64,000 nucleotides of DNA from Venturia oleaginea (GCA_013176395.1 JABMLP010000018.1:682001-746000); one strand, 5' to 3'; shown: positions 47,520 through 60,430, counted from the stretch's first letter. Notes: a model not told the origin generated them from the letters alone. Numbers and translations: made by a program.

Positions 47520-48602
47520 TCAGCTTATGCCTCCAACTGACTCCTCAAATTTCTCGAAATCTACGCCGTGCTCTTCGAACAGCTTCTGCACCTTTAAACC
47601 TGCCTCCAACTGTCGCTCTTTTGTAAATCCGCCCGGCCGAGTACTCTCGTACTGAATCATTTCGACCCATCTGAAAAACAAGTCCTCCTTGCCCATCTCT
47701 TGCAGCTTGCTCTGTATCTGTAAAATCTTCTGCCTTCCCTCAGACACCTCTTCAGGCTCTGGCTCAAATTCACTCGTGCTTGTGACTCCTAGGACCTGTT
47801 CCTCTTGTGCCTTCTCGTTCCAAACAGCCCATTCACTTTCCCCTGGACCGGATCGAGCGGGCACCCAAACAAAGACGCGCCGGTCCAAGTCTTCCATTTT
47901 CAGCTCTTTCTTGTCAACAAGCTTGGTCGCGTTCACCATAGCTGCGAAATCCAAGTCCCAGCTGTCATTCATCATGATGTAGCCAGTTTTAAGCATGAAC
48001 TCTCCATCCAACGCTGGCAAAACTTTCGTCTTGAAGAACGGGCTCTCCCCTCCTCTTTTGATTCCAGAAACCAGATCTCCGCCGTCCCATTTTCTCGACA
48101 CCCTTACCACAATTTCCTCATCCCTGAATCCAGTAGTCCACCGCCAGCTGATGGGATTGTGCGGGAACTCCATGAAGAACGTGTGTGGCCACTTCGCAAC
48201 GATGGTGACCAGTACATAGTCTAGGAAGAACGTTATGCCCCTTTGAACGACGAACCACAACATCTCTTTCTGGGTTGATGAATTGCCGTCAAGACTGGTG
48301 CCCGTGGTCTTGTCGCCGAGAAGGAAAAGGAGGAGGAAGAAGTATTGCGGGATCACGGCGTAAGCACGCCATAGGAGTAGGAGAGTAATTGTGACATTGA
48401 GAGCGACGGGTATGGAGAAGATTTGTTTCTTGAAGAAGGCTGGATGTCGGTCGATGTGGGTTATGTAGACGTTTGATTTATCGAGAGTTGAGAGAAAGGG
48501 GTGAAAAGATTCTGTCGCTGAGAGGAACGGCGGTGGGATATTGGAGGCAATCTTCTTTGGCGCAGAGCTCTTCCATGCTCTTTTGGCCACCGTTTTCGTC
48601 AT
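47520..48602 (-). CDS. Hypothetical membrane protein, about 360 residues
   Basis: Single minus frame; the frame stays open to 48662, and I prefer the ATG at 48602 (MTKTVAKRAWKSS), 20 codons in. Two hydrophobic stretches follow (IPVALNVTITLLLLWRAYAV ... FFLLLFLLG, and FVVQRGITFFLDYVLVTIVA), then a charged region with RRVFVWVPARSG and a C-terminal helix-rich part with KILQIQSKLQEMGKEDLFFRW. It looks like a real conserved fungal gene of unknown function, with membrane anchors and a soluble C-terminus facing one side. Confidence 0.75.
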   Translation of the reverse strand: MTKTVAKRAWKSSAPKKIASNIPPPFLSATESFHPFLSTLDKSNVYITHIDRHPAFFKKQIFSIPVALNVTITLLLLWRAYAVIPQYFFLLLFLLGDKTTGTSLDGNSSTQKEMLWFVVQRGITFFLDYVLVTIVAKWPHTFFMEFPHNPISWRWTTGFRDEEIVVRVSRKWDGGDLVSGIKRGGESPFFKTKVLPALDGEFMLKTGYIMMNDSWDLDFAAMVNATKLVDKKELKMEDLDRRVFVWVPARSGPGESEWAVWNEKAQEEQVLGVTSTSEFEPEPEEVSEGRQKILQIQSKLQEMGKEDLFFRWVEMIQYESTRPGGFTKERQLEAGLKVQKLFEEHGVDFEKFEESVGGIS

Positions 48603-49018
48603 GTCGGAAATGTATCTTTTGGGGTTTACACGAATTCTGCGGGAAGACGCGAATTCAAGCATGACCGCGAGGCGTGATTAGTCATCTTCAAGCTTTATCA
48701 CGACTCCATCCTCAACGTAGTCTTTCGATTCAAGACATTTCCGGTATACCTTCTAATTGTTCGGCCTGGCAAAAGAGGACAACCAAGGTCTTCTCTGATC
48801 GCCTTTGTAAACACATAAAACATCATGTTTGATGGCTGAGGTTAAGTATATTGAAACAGTACATGCTATTCTTCCAAGATGATATCGCCTTCGTTACCAT
48901 CATCGCCGTCTGTATCATCAGTCTCTTGACTACATATATAGGCGGACGATTCATCCTATCTTTCCTTGAAACGTTCGCCTCCAACTGCGCCGCTTATTGC
49001 CCTCTCCAGGAACTCCAA

Positions 49019-49789
49019 CTATCCGACGACGAAGAACTCATCCGGAGGCCCATTCATGATATACCAGGCAATGTTGATGTAATTATGCATATGCTTCCAC
49101 GTCGTCTTGCTGCGCGTATCCACCCCAATACGTCTCCTCAATCCAGGAATTATCCCAACGTACTTCAAAACCGGATGATACGACTCCCACCATTGCTTTT
49201 CCGCCAGAACGCCCATCTCCAAAAACATACGTCGATACTCCTGGCACGAGATGATTTGCTGCCGTGTCAATTCGGCGTAGGAGTTGAAGAGGACGTTGTC
49301 CCATACGTAATTGAACTCGCGCGTTAGATCATCTTGGATTTTGTAGAGTTGGGCCTCCCAAGTCTTGGTTACAGAGCCCATGTCTTGGTCGATTTCTGGA
49401 TGAACCTTTCGGAGGTTGAGGTCCCATGTTCCGATATGATGCGCTCGGAGTTGTATGAAGTCGTGGAAGCGATTTGGGTGGAGCGGTTTGAGGCTTCTAC
49501 AGTCGTCGAGATCGTAAGTGCCGAGCAGGATTTGTTGACTTAACTCGCGTGGAAGCATCATCAATGTTGGTGGCAATTCGATGACAGGTTTCCCTTCGAG
49601 TTTATGGTGTTGCTTCTTTGCTTTCGATTTAAGGATCTTCCACAGCTTCTTGGAATACTTGATGGTTGGTAGACAGACTGTACCACGGTACTTGACTTCG
49701 GATTCGAACAGCCACTTTTGGCATTCTTTAGCCTTATCCTTGAGTTGACCTCCCGTCATGGAGGCATTGCGTTGGACTTTCTCGAACAT
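49019..49789 (-). CDS. F-box-like family protein, best preserved copy C
   Basis: 257 codons from ATG 49789. It has the F-box-like motif MMLPRELSQQILLGTYDLDD at about residues 77-96, then LRKVHPEIDQDMGSVTKTWEAQ and a C-terminal MHNYINIAWYIMNGPPDE. The two relics at 36.2 and 37 kb share this order. Upstream on the same strand the frame is open (RELNIFSLLSHRTSPKEL) up to an AG at about 50006, so an N-terminal exon probably exists; another frame (49825-50175) covers the same DNA. The start is thus uncertain. The function, if F-box, would be substrate choice for an SCF ubiquitin ligase; that is inference. Confidence 0.55.
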   Translation of the reverse strand: MFEKVQRNASMTGGQLKDKAKECQKWLFESEVKYRGTVCLPTIKYSKKLWKILKSKAKKQHHKLEGKPVIELPPTLMMLPRELSQQILLGTYDLDDCRSLKPLHPNRFHDFIQLRAHHIGTWDLNLRKVHPEIDQDMGSVTKTWEAQLYKIQDDLTREFNYVWDNVLFNSYAELTRQQIISCQEYRRMFLEMGVLAEKQWWESYHPVLKYVGIIPGLRRRIGVDTRSKTTWKHMHNYINIAWYIMNGPPDEFFVVG

Positions 49790-50924
49790 GCTTAAGTCTT
49801 GGGTGAAGATTTGGTTATGTGTGTCTAAGATCGTTTGTAGGTATTGGAATTGGAGTTCTTTTGGAGAAGTCCTATGCGAAAGTAGGCTGAAGATATTGAG
49901 TTCGCGTTCGGCAAATCGAGTGTTCGCGGAATTGCGGTCACTAGGGTGGCAGAGAGCAATGTTGTCCTTGTTGGTAAGATGAAGATATTGGCGAGAATGC
50001 TACCAGTGATGAAAGCCAGAGTGTTGCTGGTCTTGGTCAGATTGTTCTTGGGATCGGAGGTCAAGATAGTGCGTAAAAATTCTGACATCTCAAGAAATAG
50101 TCTGCGGCAAGGTTTCATTCTGGTGTTGGTGGACTCGTTGAGGTGTTGTATTTGGTGTGTAGCCTCTTCTTGCACGTCAGGGTGTGTTTCAGTACATCAT
50201 TATCACTAGATGACTATATAGGTCGAGCGAGGTATGTGCATCATAGTGACTCTAAAGATAATTACCACCATCAAAAACATTCAAAGATGAGCGACACACT
50301 AACATCGGCGTATACTCAACTATCCCGACTTCAAGTCATGTGTCACTGCGACAAATGGGATTTCGTGCGATTGTAAATAAAGTATAGCTCTTCTGGTTTT
50401 GGGGCACTTGATTTACGCGGAACTGCTATAGTGTTAATAGTTCCGCGATATTAACGTATCCTGTGTATCCTGCGAGGTCGAGAGGAGGAAGAGTAGGATC
50501 AAGTCGGTGACTCAAAAAGGATAAACGTGTAATAGAATTGGTCCGCAAGTGCCCAGCTATGGCATCGAGTGACATATCTCAAAAGGTAGACGCGTAATCC
50601 CGGAACCGGTATTTGCCTAGAAGTTTTCTTCCTCTTCCTCCTAGCATATTTTATCGAAGCCAATCTTCGGGTGACTAATTTTATTCTGCATCGCGACTCG
50701 CACTACAACATGAAGACCTTGTGTCTTGTAGACAAGAGATATCATTAATAGTGATAAATAAGGGGTATAGAACGGGGACAACAAATGAGGGCGAGAACAA
50801 AAAAAGCCAAAAACACCATACCTCACCACCACCACCACCACCACCACCATCCCATCGTCCTAAACATCCCATCGTCCCAGTCATTCTCAGCCTTTCTTTT
50901 CCTTTCCTCATAACCTAACCCTAT
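49790..50924. other. Intergenic with unresolved 5' exon of the F-box-like gene
   Basis: The first 300 bp probably hold coding or leader sequence of copy C. A (CAC)n run (about 50824-50848) and AT-rich DNA fill the rest, up to the 3' end of the next gene. Confidence 0.4.
50824..50850. repeat. (CAC)n microsatellite
   Basis: Nine uninterrupted-looking CAC/CCA units just downstream of the stop codon of the next minus-strand gene, so probably in or near its 3' UTR. Confidence 0.8.
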
Positions 50925-52957
50925 TCAAGCAATCTCAACGACGTGCGGAATATTAACATCGAAATCCTCCTTACACCCCGCCTTTCTCCCAGAGATACAC
51001 CTGTTCTCCGCCAATAATTTCTCGCTTACCCCTATGCCAATCCCAGTCCCATGCTCATTGATAAGATGCTCACAAAGCATCTCCACATTTCCATAAATCG
51101 CCGTCTCCTTCCCCTCCCCAACACAAAAAACACACCCATAAGACTTTTCCTCCGGCTGATTGCCCTTTAAAAATGACGTGGCCATGGAAGGCAAAACAGC
51201 TCTCCGCTTGGTATGCGACTTCGCCAGGAAAAGCCATCGGTATTGAACTCCCGAGTCACCCGTCTGATAAACCTTTTGATCGATATCGTAAGGTTTCTTG
51301 GTTCCAAAGACATCGCCTTCAAAGGAGCAGTGTTTACATCTCCACACGGTTTTGGTGTTGTACATTCCAGTAGGAACTTCATAAACCATCAGTCCCTTCC
51401 GCCACTCAGATCGAACAGTCCAGGCGCCTTTGCAGAAGCCCCAGTAGTTGTTGTGGCGGTCGGGTCTTCCTGTGAGAGGTTTTGGGGAGCCCTTGACGGT
51501 GACAGTGCTATCGTTGTTATACCTACTGGGTGCATATACCGAAGAAAATGTGCTGTAGATGCTGCTTGCTGATGTTTTTGCAGACATAGGTCTTGGATAC
51601 GTGCGTTGGTAGGTGTCTTGGCTGCTCCTCGGTGGTCCTAGACTCGGATAGGTTCGTGCACTGATGTCGTCGCTGTCTCTTCCTGGTCCCAATACAATTG
51701 GTGAAGGCAGCATGGATGCGGTGGAGATGGAAGACGTTGGCGATCTCATTGGCTGCATCTGCGATGCATATGCTGATGAGTACAGTTGACTGTGTGACGG
51801 TGGCAGAGCAAAGGCGATATCTGCTGGATTTGGACTCGATGGTGGCCTCACCGACTCTTCATAATATTCCGCCGATACCACCGACTCCTTTCCATCTGAC
51901 ACGTCGCTTGGTGCTGAAGTTCGAGTCGATCCTGAGTTCGATTCTGAGACCTCGCTATTCCTGTTCATAGCAGGGTGAAGGCGTGTCTCGGGTTCTACAA
52001 TTGGAGCCTTGTAGTCCCGAAGAGGCCTCTCTATCTCTGCTGCCGGGAGCTCATACTGTGAATCTTCTACTTGTAGTTGTTGCAGAAGTCCTGGCATGGG
52101 CACTTCTTGTGGTGGAAGTAAGTTAGCAGCGATGGTGGAGGAAGCCACCGAAGATGAAGACGATACTCGCTTAAGCGCGTTTCGCCGAACTGAGAGAAAT
52201 CGACTCAAGCCACTACCACTCCTTGATTTCGACTCCCCAATCGACGATGGAAGCGTGCTGGCGGCGGCGGATGGCTGCCTCATACTTGAGGCGAATGAGC
52301 GGAATGACATAGACATCGAATCTATAGACGGCCTTGGAGGTAGCGACTTGTCCCACTGAGGACCAGAATTTTGTGGGGGAAGCTGCTGCTGTGCGGAGAA
52401 TTGCGATTGCTGTGGCGAGAACTGCTGCTGCTGTGGAGAAAACTCATTTGGAGACATTGCTCGTGACGCAAATTGCGATGTCGAAGGAGAAAGCTGAGGT
52501 CGCTGTACCCGCGACCGCAGCTCGTCCAGCACAGTCATCGTGTCTCTTTTGCTCATCACAGCATCCTCCTGCAACTTAGTCAAGTCCAACCTCGCATTAT
52601 CGAACTTCAGCGCAATCTGAAGACTTCGGATAAGTTCCGACTGCATGGTAACCGCGATATGGTGCAGTCTCTCCCGAGAGACAGCTATCAATGTTAGCAA
52701 TCCCTCAGAAATCCAGTATAGGGCGAGTAAAACTCACCATCACCAACCTGAATCCCCGTTCCCAAGTCATTGAGATATCTCGAATACAGCACCGAAATCT
52801 GCCTCTCACCCGACTCCAACGCCTCTTGCAACAACTTCTCCTTAATAGCCTGTTCTCCCTTCTTCTTCTTCTTCGACCTCTTCCTAATCTGTTGCACCAA
52901 ATTCGCACCAGTCTCGAATGTCGATACCACACCCGCAACAGCAGCTCCAGTCTCCAT
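50925..52957 (-). CDS. Hypothetical protein with C-terminal Cys/His motif, 659 residues
   Basis: Two exons, 52957-52738 and 52684-50925 (minus strand), close to 659 codons plus stop. The start METGAAVAGVVSTFETG is followed by a helical basic segment with KRSKKKKKGEQ. The middle (about residues 120-470) is disordered and rich in Ser, Pro and Gln, with QQQQ repeats. The C-terminal 180 residues form a conserved-looking domain with CX2C pairs (WRCKHCSFEGD, YGCVFCVGEGK) and MLCEHLINEHG, consistent with a zinc-binding fold. I do not recognise the family. Signalling or transcription-related roles are possible, none supported directly. Confidence 0.8.
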
Positions 52958-54151
52958 ACTGATAACCCGGCCCAAGAGGGATTGTCTCTCCGATGAAATC
53001 ACGAGAAGCAAAGAAAAGGCACCCAGCTTCGATCGGGAGGTTCTGGAAGTCGCGCAAAGCACAGGTCAGATAGTTAGCGGCCAGATAGTCGCGGGGATAT
53101 ATCCGACTTTTAGGCGCGGGATAACGAGTCAACAACAATGATAGACATGTCGTGACCGATAAAGACGGGTACAAAAGCGTAATGAAAAGACGGCTAGAGC
53201 TGGAGGGAAATGATGGACAAGAGAGAAGACAAGACAGGAGAGAAGTAAGCTTACGATATTCCCTGGGATGCTCGCCTATCTATACTCATATTATCAGCGC
53301 CAGAGCCACTCGCACAAAAGACAATGGAGGCTATGTTTTGTGACACACTACTCAGCGTGGTGGCTCAGCCTGCCGCAGACGAAATGGTATGCATGCCTTT
53401 TCTCGAATGCGCCGAAGGATGGAAGAAGCGCTGCAAGAAGCCTTGCTGGCGACAGGAAAGGAAATTCTTGGAAACTGCATCGTTGTTCGACGAGGTGGTT
53501 GGGCCAGTAGTTGGTCCGGAGGCCGCAGATGTTTTGGAGGGGTATGCCTAACGAGTTCCACTGTGGGGCTGGGGGTGGACACCCGAGGTATGCAGATACA
53601 AATTCGCATACTACTGTTCATGTTGCTTGATTCATGGATTCTATTGTCCATGTTGGAAAAGGCGGTCGATAGTGTTGTACGAATCCATATTCATTGTATG
53701 GCAGTCAGACCATCAGCCGGACGCTCGGAGTCCTAGATGACAGTAAGAAGGACGGTCATTTGGGCAGAACTTCGTATTTGCACTCTACATCCGCAGAAGA
53801 AGCCTGATATATGGTAAATCCAGACACAAACGCTCAAATGAAGGCACAATGGCAGGCAAATCAGAATTTTTGATTCTAGGATATCTCAATTCATCCCTCC
53901 CACAACAAGAAAAGGAGCAGCCTAACACCCACACGCAACAAACGAAACCCAGCCTTCCCAGAGGCTAAATACCCTACGTGACTCCACGCAAAGCCGCAAT
54001 TAGATACCCAAGTAGAAAAGCGGATCCCAGTTCCAGCACCAAATATAAACACCCAAATAGTCTCCCTGCGACAACAAAAACGGCGATTACAACAAACCCT
54101 AGTAAAGATGTAACTAGCACCTAGCAAGAAAAGTAAGTTGTTTGTCGTACA
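52958..54151. other. Intergenic region
   Basis: Upstream leader of the previous gene plus the 3' flank of the next one. The 75-codon plus frame at 53324-53551 (starting MEAMFCDTLLS) has five Cys residues but no signal peptide or context, so I leave it unannotated. Confidence 0.45.
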
Positions 54152-56090
54152 TCATGCTTCCTCAAGGACAACACGAACGCTCTTTCGATTGGCGCCCGTC
54201 GGCATCTCAATCATCTGTACAAGATTCGGTGTCAGGGTTTTTCTCTCCACGAATCTTTCGGTTCCTCCGTCTTTCCTCACTAGCTCAACTTTGTGAGGTC
54301 CGACAACTTGCCGACCTTCTAGTCTTTTGACTTGTGGTCGTTTTGTGTCGACTCTTCTGGGACCAACGATTTGTCGTTTTGCTTTGGTGACGCTCACGGA
54401 GCGTGCAATTTGTACGACACCTGTCTCCCCATCGTAATGCCAGTCCTCATCGTCCTTCTCGTCCGAATTCGATCGGACGCGTACGTTCGACGCTGCAAAT
54501 TTAGCCGCGTCAGAGAATCGATCTCCCGGCTCAGACATTTTGCCTATTGTAATCATTTCCCATGACGGCTCGGTAAGACTTGGATCCCACGTTGTCGCCG
54601 TGCTAGCTCGATTTCCAGCCAATGTTCTGAAGGAATGTATCGTGTGCGAATCCGATGGCGTTGTTGGTGTCGAAGGCTCCGACGGCGTGGGTGTCAATGC
54701 CTGCCTGGTTTCTTCTTCCATCAAATGTTCCGCTACTTTGGCCATTGTTGTGAGCGGGCTCGGCGAATGTTTGTCCTTCAGACCAGGCGATAGCGCGCCT
54801 GGAGCAGTATTCGACCGTTTTAAGGGCCTCGGTCTATGCATGGTCGATATGTGCGGCATTTGCGCGGGTGGTTTAGGTGAATGAGTGCGTTCGGCAGGAA
54901 ATAATCGCAGGATAGGGCCGGGAGATGGATCAGGGGTATCAGTATTCCTACGCGTTCGTGGTAAAGGAAGTTCCAGAGTCTTGGTATTGTGAGCAAGGAT
55001 ATATGCAATCGATACTAGGGACAAAGCTTACCTGAGAGGAATCTGCCCGCTTCCTCGTCACACTCGCCTGTCGACGGGCCAGTAGTCCAGATGGTGGGCT
55101 ATCCGGCGTAGGTCCGAGGTTGGGTGTCTGATTGAACATGACGCTGTATCGCTCCATCTTGGTGTCGGGGATTTGGACATCAAGCATTGGTCCTTTTGGT
55201 GGTGGTGCTGGACTTTCCGATCTCCTTTCTCCTATCGGTGCTGTTTGAGCTCTTCCAATTCCCATCCTTTCCCTTTTAGTCTTCTTGGCTGACGGCGGTG
55301 AAGTTTGAGTCTCGAAGACTACTCTAGAAGGAGAATCTCTTTCCCATGTATGCACGCCATGTAGCTTGAGGTCGACTGGGGCTGGAGATGTTTGTTGTAC
55401 ACGAGGTAGAGGTCTCCTCTCCTGGCGTGATGGCGGAGGAGGTTGCGCCAGTGGTGATGGCTTCCTGTCATTGCGGGTCTGAGCCTGTTTCCTCCCAAAC
55501 AGACCTCCAAGTGATCTCCACCTGCTCAGCTTTGGTTTTACTTCATCATTCAAGTCATTCTTCATACTTCGTGACTCGCGAAAGGTCATAGAACGGCCGG
55601 GCATGCTGAGGGGTGGTGTAATACTATCTTTGGGTGTGGTAAGACTGTTCTGGGAAGGTGATTCGAAAGTTGGACTTTGAAAGAAGGCGGCATGCGAAGG
55701 GCTCCCAAGAGCGACTCCAATAATGTCTGGCGTATCTGATCGCATTTCTGGTCGGTACATATCTTGGGTTGTAGATGGACTCCTAGATGGTGTTGGAAAG
55801 TTGAATATATCTGGTCCGGATGAAAGAACGATTGGCGAGCCCATGCCCATCAATTCCTTTCGCCTGTCCACGGCTGCGTTTGCGGTCTGGGGTCGTATCG
55901 CGTTGTCCTGATCATGGCCAGTGGCTGCGATAAAATCAGGAAGCTTGGCTGTTCGACTGAAATTGGGAGTACCAGCCCTCACCAAGCGATTTTCCAAAAC
56001 GACTGGATCAGGAACAAAAGAACTTTGCGGATCTCTGGGGGTAGATTTAAGGTGAAGAGACTTTGTTCGACCAAGACCGAGCTTTGCCAT
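54152..56090 (-). CDS. Hypothetical Ser/Pro-rich protein, 628 residues
   Basis: Two exons, 56090-55032 and 54979-54152 (minus strand), close to 628 codons plus stop. The start is MAKLGLGRTKSLHL. Most of the chain is disordered, with many SPxR/TPxx sites that could be proline-directed kinase targets. A basic block RWRSLGGLFGRKQ at about residue 200 and the C-terminal 60 residues (repeated RQVVGP/RQIVGP motif, QMIEMPTGANRKSVRVVLEE) look conserved. The VGPxxV repeat is the only internal duplication seen. Function unknown. Confidence 0.78.
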
Positions 56091-57630
56091 CGTCGTGCAG
56101 GTATCTGAGTCTGAGGTCAGGGTTTCGATAAGCAACAGAAACAAAGCAGCTAAGAATAGTCTGTTTGAAAGGAGTGTTTTGGAAAAGGCGCAAAGAAGGA
56201 ATGGACAGTTCTCAGAACCAACGAGCAGCAAGAATCGAACGGCTCTCAAGAGAGATGGCGCATGAAGGGAGAACAGAAGAGTTAAAGATAGGGCTAGAAA
56301 ACAGAGACGTCAGCCAGGTGCGACAGCACCACACAGGAGTTTTGATGAAGAGCGCGATGTGAATGCTCGACTCTGGTTCCATGCCAATTCACAGTGCATA
56401 CAGGCATGCCCAGCCGATGCCACCGAGCTTGCTAGGGGGTACTCATGTGTATGGTCAGCGGAGGGTGCACTCATTTTGAGCGGCTTCTGTAGGAGATTGG
56501 CACTGTCTGAAGTCTTCCAACGAGCGGGTTTGGACAGGTTGTTGGGTGGAGGTCGACACGGGAGCCGTTTCAGCTGGGGCTGGGGATACCCCAGGCACCG
56601 AATATCAATAGGGGAGGTTTGTGCTGAAGTACGGCCTGGCGTAATCAAAACCTAGCGTTCATTACCCGCAGCCTCGTTGACGGTTGAAAATCACCAGATC
56701 TTTTGCTCGAGATACACAGTGACAATTGATCAGATACACATGGAATGAAGAGGAACAGGTCCGGTCCAGAATAATCCGGACAGCAGTGCTGGACTCATGA
56801 ATATCGACGTCAAGTTAGTGCACAGTTTCAACAACGAATGACAGCAGGTCTCTAGCAGGGTTAATTCACCAATCAGTGACATTAGATCTTGAGATTTACA
56901 TGCCGATCAGCTTACCAGCCGATAGATACCAATCAAACTCGTTGAAATCGTCCTGGGGCGCGCTGGTACTGTGGAATGGTAAACATAGCAACCAGCGACC
57001 AATCATGTGCAGTATACTGTACCAGCTAACCCAGTTCAGATCCCTTCTAAAATTACAGATTCACAGCGTTAGGTGACACTTTCATTTCGGCACCTCGATC
57101 CACTCCCGCTCATACGACCGTTTGACTTGTCAAAACCATATTCCGTCAAAATAACACAAGAGACCTGCATAGCTAGAGCCCGTCCCTCCAAATCCTCTAG
57201 AGAGCATCAAACAAAAGCTATTCAACGAATGCTAAGATATAGCATGATTTGATTGCCGACAAAACTTCTCATATTCGGACCCTAGAATAGCGGGTGAGGC
57301 TGGCGATTCCGCAGGGCTGAGATGAAGTACAACGTGCTTTTTGTAATCGCTCTTCCGCTCTGCACGAGACATGCCCACGCTCACCGTCAGAAATCTCCGT
57401 TGCCTTGTGGGTTTTTCTAGTTGCATTTTGCGCTTTTCGTCCCGCTATCGATACGGACTTCTATAACTTCCACACCGCAAGATCGGAAGCAACAAAGAAT
57501 GGGATGGAGAGCTGATGTTTGGAGGTTGTTCGACCACCCTGGAGGAACTTGGTAACCTCATTCTTCATGTCGTATCAAACCTGGACTCGAGGAGCGTGGG
57601 GTCGCATCGTGTTGTGGGCATTTGCCAGGT
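56091..57630. other. Intergenic region
   Basis: The first part is the leader of the previous gene; its frame stays open to 56249 with a hydrophobic stretch, which I do not take as coding. Overlapping opposite-strand frames at 56310-56655 cancel each other. Nothing else supported. Confidence 0.45.
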
Positions 57631-60022
57631 TTACGAAATGGTGTTTCCGCACTCATGCTCCTATCCGACGATCAGCATGCAAACAGATGGCATTGCACCG
57701 TGTGTATTAGGGCTTACCTTGATATAATCCCCACCCTTCTCCAGAAACTCTGCCCTGGTGACAAAATGCTGCCGCGATGACGAGTCTTCTGCCCATTGAG
57801 CAGCTCCTCTCCAAGCATCCAGCACGGGATCCTTGGCCCTCCGCACCCTGAGGGGCGCACTTTGGGGCAAGACTGCTTGCAACTCCTTTTGCAATCGCTC
57901 CTCGAAGCCCTGAAACATTGTATTTCCGCCGGTAAGGAATATGTTTTTCAGGATTTCTTCTCGGTATTGAGAATCTCCGAGCCGCTCGTTGAGAATTCCT
58001 GAGATAATTTCGACAATGCCAGACTGATCTAGTCCGGCAATCGAAGGTTGAAAGACCACTTCTGGCACTCGTATTCGCTCGACATTCAAGTGGATCTGAT
58101 TATTCTCCTGTTGACTCTCAGGGTTATACGGCCACGGGCCGCGGAGGTAAGCATGTACTGTAGATTTTGTCCAGTCCATCTGCGCTTCAAGGGTGCTTTG
58201 CTCCGAAAAGTTGGGGTCAAATTTTAGCAATTGGCCTTCGATAGCTTTCAATTGTACCGTCAGATCTTCTTCCTCATCGTCGCTCTGGTCACCTGTGGCG
58301 ACTTGGCGATATACTCCCCAATCCGCGTCATCGGCGCCAAATGTATCATCGTCCCCGCCGCGTCGTCGTTTCTTGGTGGGTGCATCAGATGCAAGGTTGG
58401 CGATTGTTTTCATTCGCATCTGGTTAGCAAGGGATTTTCTGTTTCCCAAATCGGCCTTTAGTCGGTCCTTGTCCTTGATTTGTTGTAGCAACGCCTGCCG
58501 TTGAACTTGCCGCTCCTCTATCCACGCTTCTGGATCTGCTTCACGTTTCTCGGCGTCTAACCGCTCTTCTTCTGCTATTCGCGCCTTCTCGCGCTCCTTC
58601 TCGAGTTTGGCTCTTTGGCGGGCGTCGTAATTGGACTTCATGAGACGTTGCTGACGCTTTTGCTTGATGCCCTCTTCATCAAGCTGATCATCAGCAATCT
58701 CCAATAGGGGAAATGTGGGGATCTCGACCTCTTCCTCTTCAGCCTCGTCACCGAGATCCTTATTCCTAGCCTTTTTGATAGATTTCTCCATTTCCTTGAT
58801 CTTTTTGTCGAGCTGGTTTTCATTGTCAAAATCGTCTGATTCCAGCATGCGCTTAACCTCCTTTTTGGGAACCTCGCCTATTCTGACTTGCAGCTGTTTG
58901 TAGTATTCCAACTCCTGTTCTTTACGAATGAGCTTCTCGAGGCGCATCTTCGCTGCTTGCTCTTGGAGTCTTCTGCCACTCTCCTTGCGCTTCTCTGCCT
59001 GCCTTGTCAACTCTTCCTCGGTCTTTTCCACCACTACTTGCTCCGTGAAAGGGTGCTGGATAATGTGATCCCTTTCCTCTAACCCAGTCCAATCTAAATA
59101 GCCTCTATACTCCGCTTGATAGTCTTGTGATACGTAGCAGTGGTCTCGGACAAGATCTACAGCTTGAGGATCACTGATCTTGCCTGGAAATGATGGGTAT
59201 TTGACCTTCAGAAGCTTGAGCAAGTACTCTGCACTTTGAGCACCTCCCCAGTTCAATCGCGTCGCGTGTGAAAGCAGTGGTTTCGAATTGACCACCGGTA
59301 TGAGATTTGTCGAAGTGTATGAAGAAGATACGACCAAGCCGTGCCGTCCACCATTGTATCTATAGGAGAACAAGGAGTCTACGCCATATGCCACAGCAGG
59401 GGCGCCGTAGCATTCAAAAAGAATCTCGGAGGTGTCTGTCACGGTTCAATTAGCATAGTAGTTCATTAAGAACAAGTGAATCTGCCAATACATTTACGAG
59501 TAGACTGGAGATTGGCAAGTGGTTCAGTCATGACAATGGGCCTATCAATATTGCCGTTCTTGCCATCTATGCCCATCTTAACGAAGACATAATCCAGCAC
59601 TCCTTCGAACACATCCCAATTGTTGACGATATTGCTGCCCGGCTCATACATGTTCTTGGCCTGCCCTCGAGCCGTTCCATCTGCATAGACATCTGACCCT
59701 ATGAATGTGAATCCACGATTTATTTTTCGATCGCGATATTTTGCCATGAGAGGAGGAAGTGAGAGGCGAGGCGTCGAATCGAAAGACCACCCAGCGCGGA
59801 CGGTTGACGATCCTAATCGTGCGTTAGAGTAGATTCTTGGGTCAATCGATGTAGGCAAGACTGACCACTGTCAATGACGATCGCCGTCTTTCCATTGCTC
59901 TGTCGAAAGCCCTGATCATCAATGGGTTTGAATCCTTGGAAAGGAGGTTCTTGTAGGTGCCATATCTTGGCTGGCGCAGGTTTAGGAGAGTTGCGCCCGC
60001 TGGTGTCTACAGCCGACGGCAT
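57631..60022 (-). CDS. arp5: Actin-related protein 5 (INO80 subunit)
   Basis: Four exons (minus strand): 60022-59866, 59812-59498, 59435-57718 and a 30-bp last exon 57660-57631, closing to 739 codons plus stop. The actin-fold nucleotide motif IVIDSGSSTVRAGW is at about residues 48-61. Then come MTEPLAN, SEILFECYGAPAVAYGVDSLFS and SYTSTNLIPVV. A long charged coiled-coil insertion (about residues 250-470, Glu/Lys/Arg-rich) separates the two halves of the actin fold, as in all Arp5 proteins. The C-terminal half has NIFLTGGNTMFQGFEERL. The last exon gives the short EHECGN end conserved in the family. Known role: with Ies6 it forms a module of the INO80 nucleosome remodeller. The ies6 gene is 1.1 kb away. 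Confidence 0.95.
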
Positions 60023-60430
60023 GATGGATGGTTATGAAATTTGGGAGGGAGGTTTTTTGCAGTTTGCTGTATCTATCGCTCCATCATAGCAGTTTGGTGC
60101 TCTTGGTGTAGGAGGAGATTAGGGTTGCAACTTTTGTAGGCCTGTGAGGCTCTGGACATCAAACAAGGATAGTGCATCGAATTCAGCCACATTATAACCG
60201 CGCGTATGAGAAGTGACATATTGTTCGGGCATCATTCATTACATTTCTCAATCATCATCATTTTCGATCAAAATCATGGATCGGTGAGATCCTCGTTTCG
60301 AATCGTGGGGTTAGAATTTCCATCGCTATCATTCTCAGCTTCCATCGCATCATGAGAGATCACCAGGAAGACATTCCTTGAATGAATAACGCCAATACAA
60401 TAAGCCAACACGGCGAACAAGACCAGATAC

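Noticed and set aside
48851..49327. 158-codon plus-strand frame
   Set aside because: It lies antisense to the F-box-like gene at 49019-49789, whose frame matches two other copies; the plus frame shows no motif.
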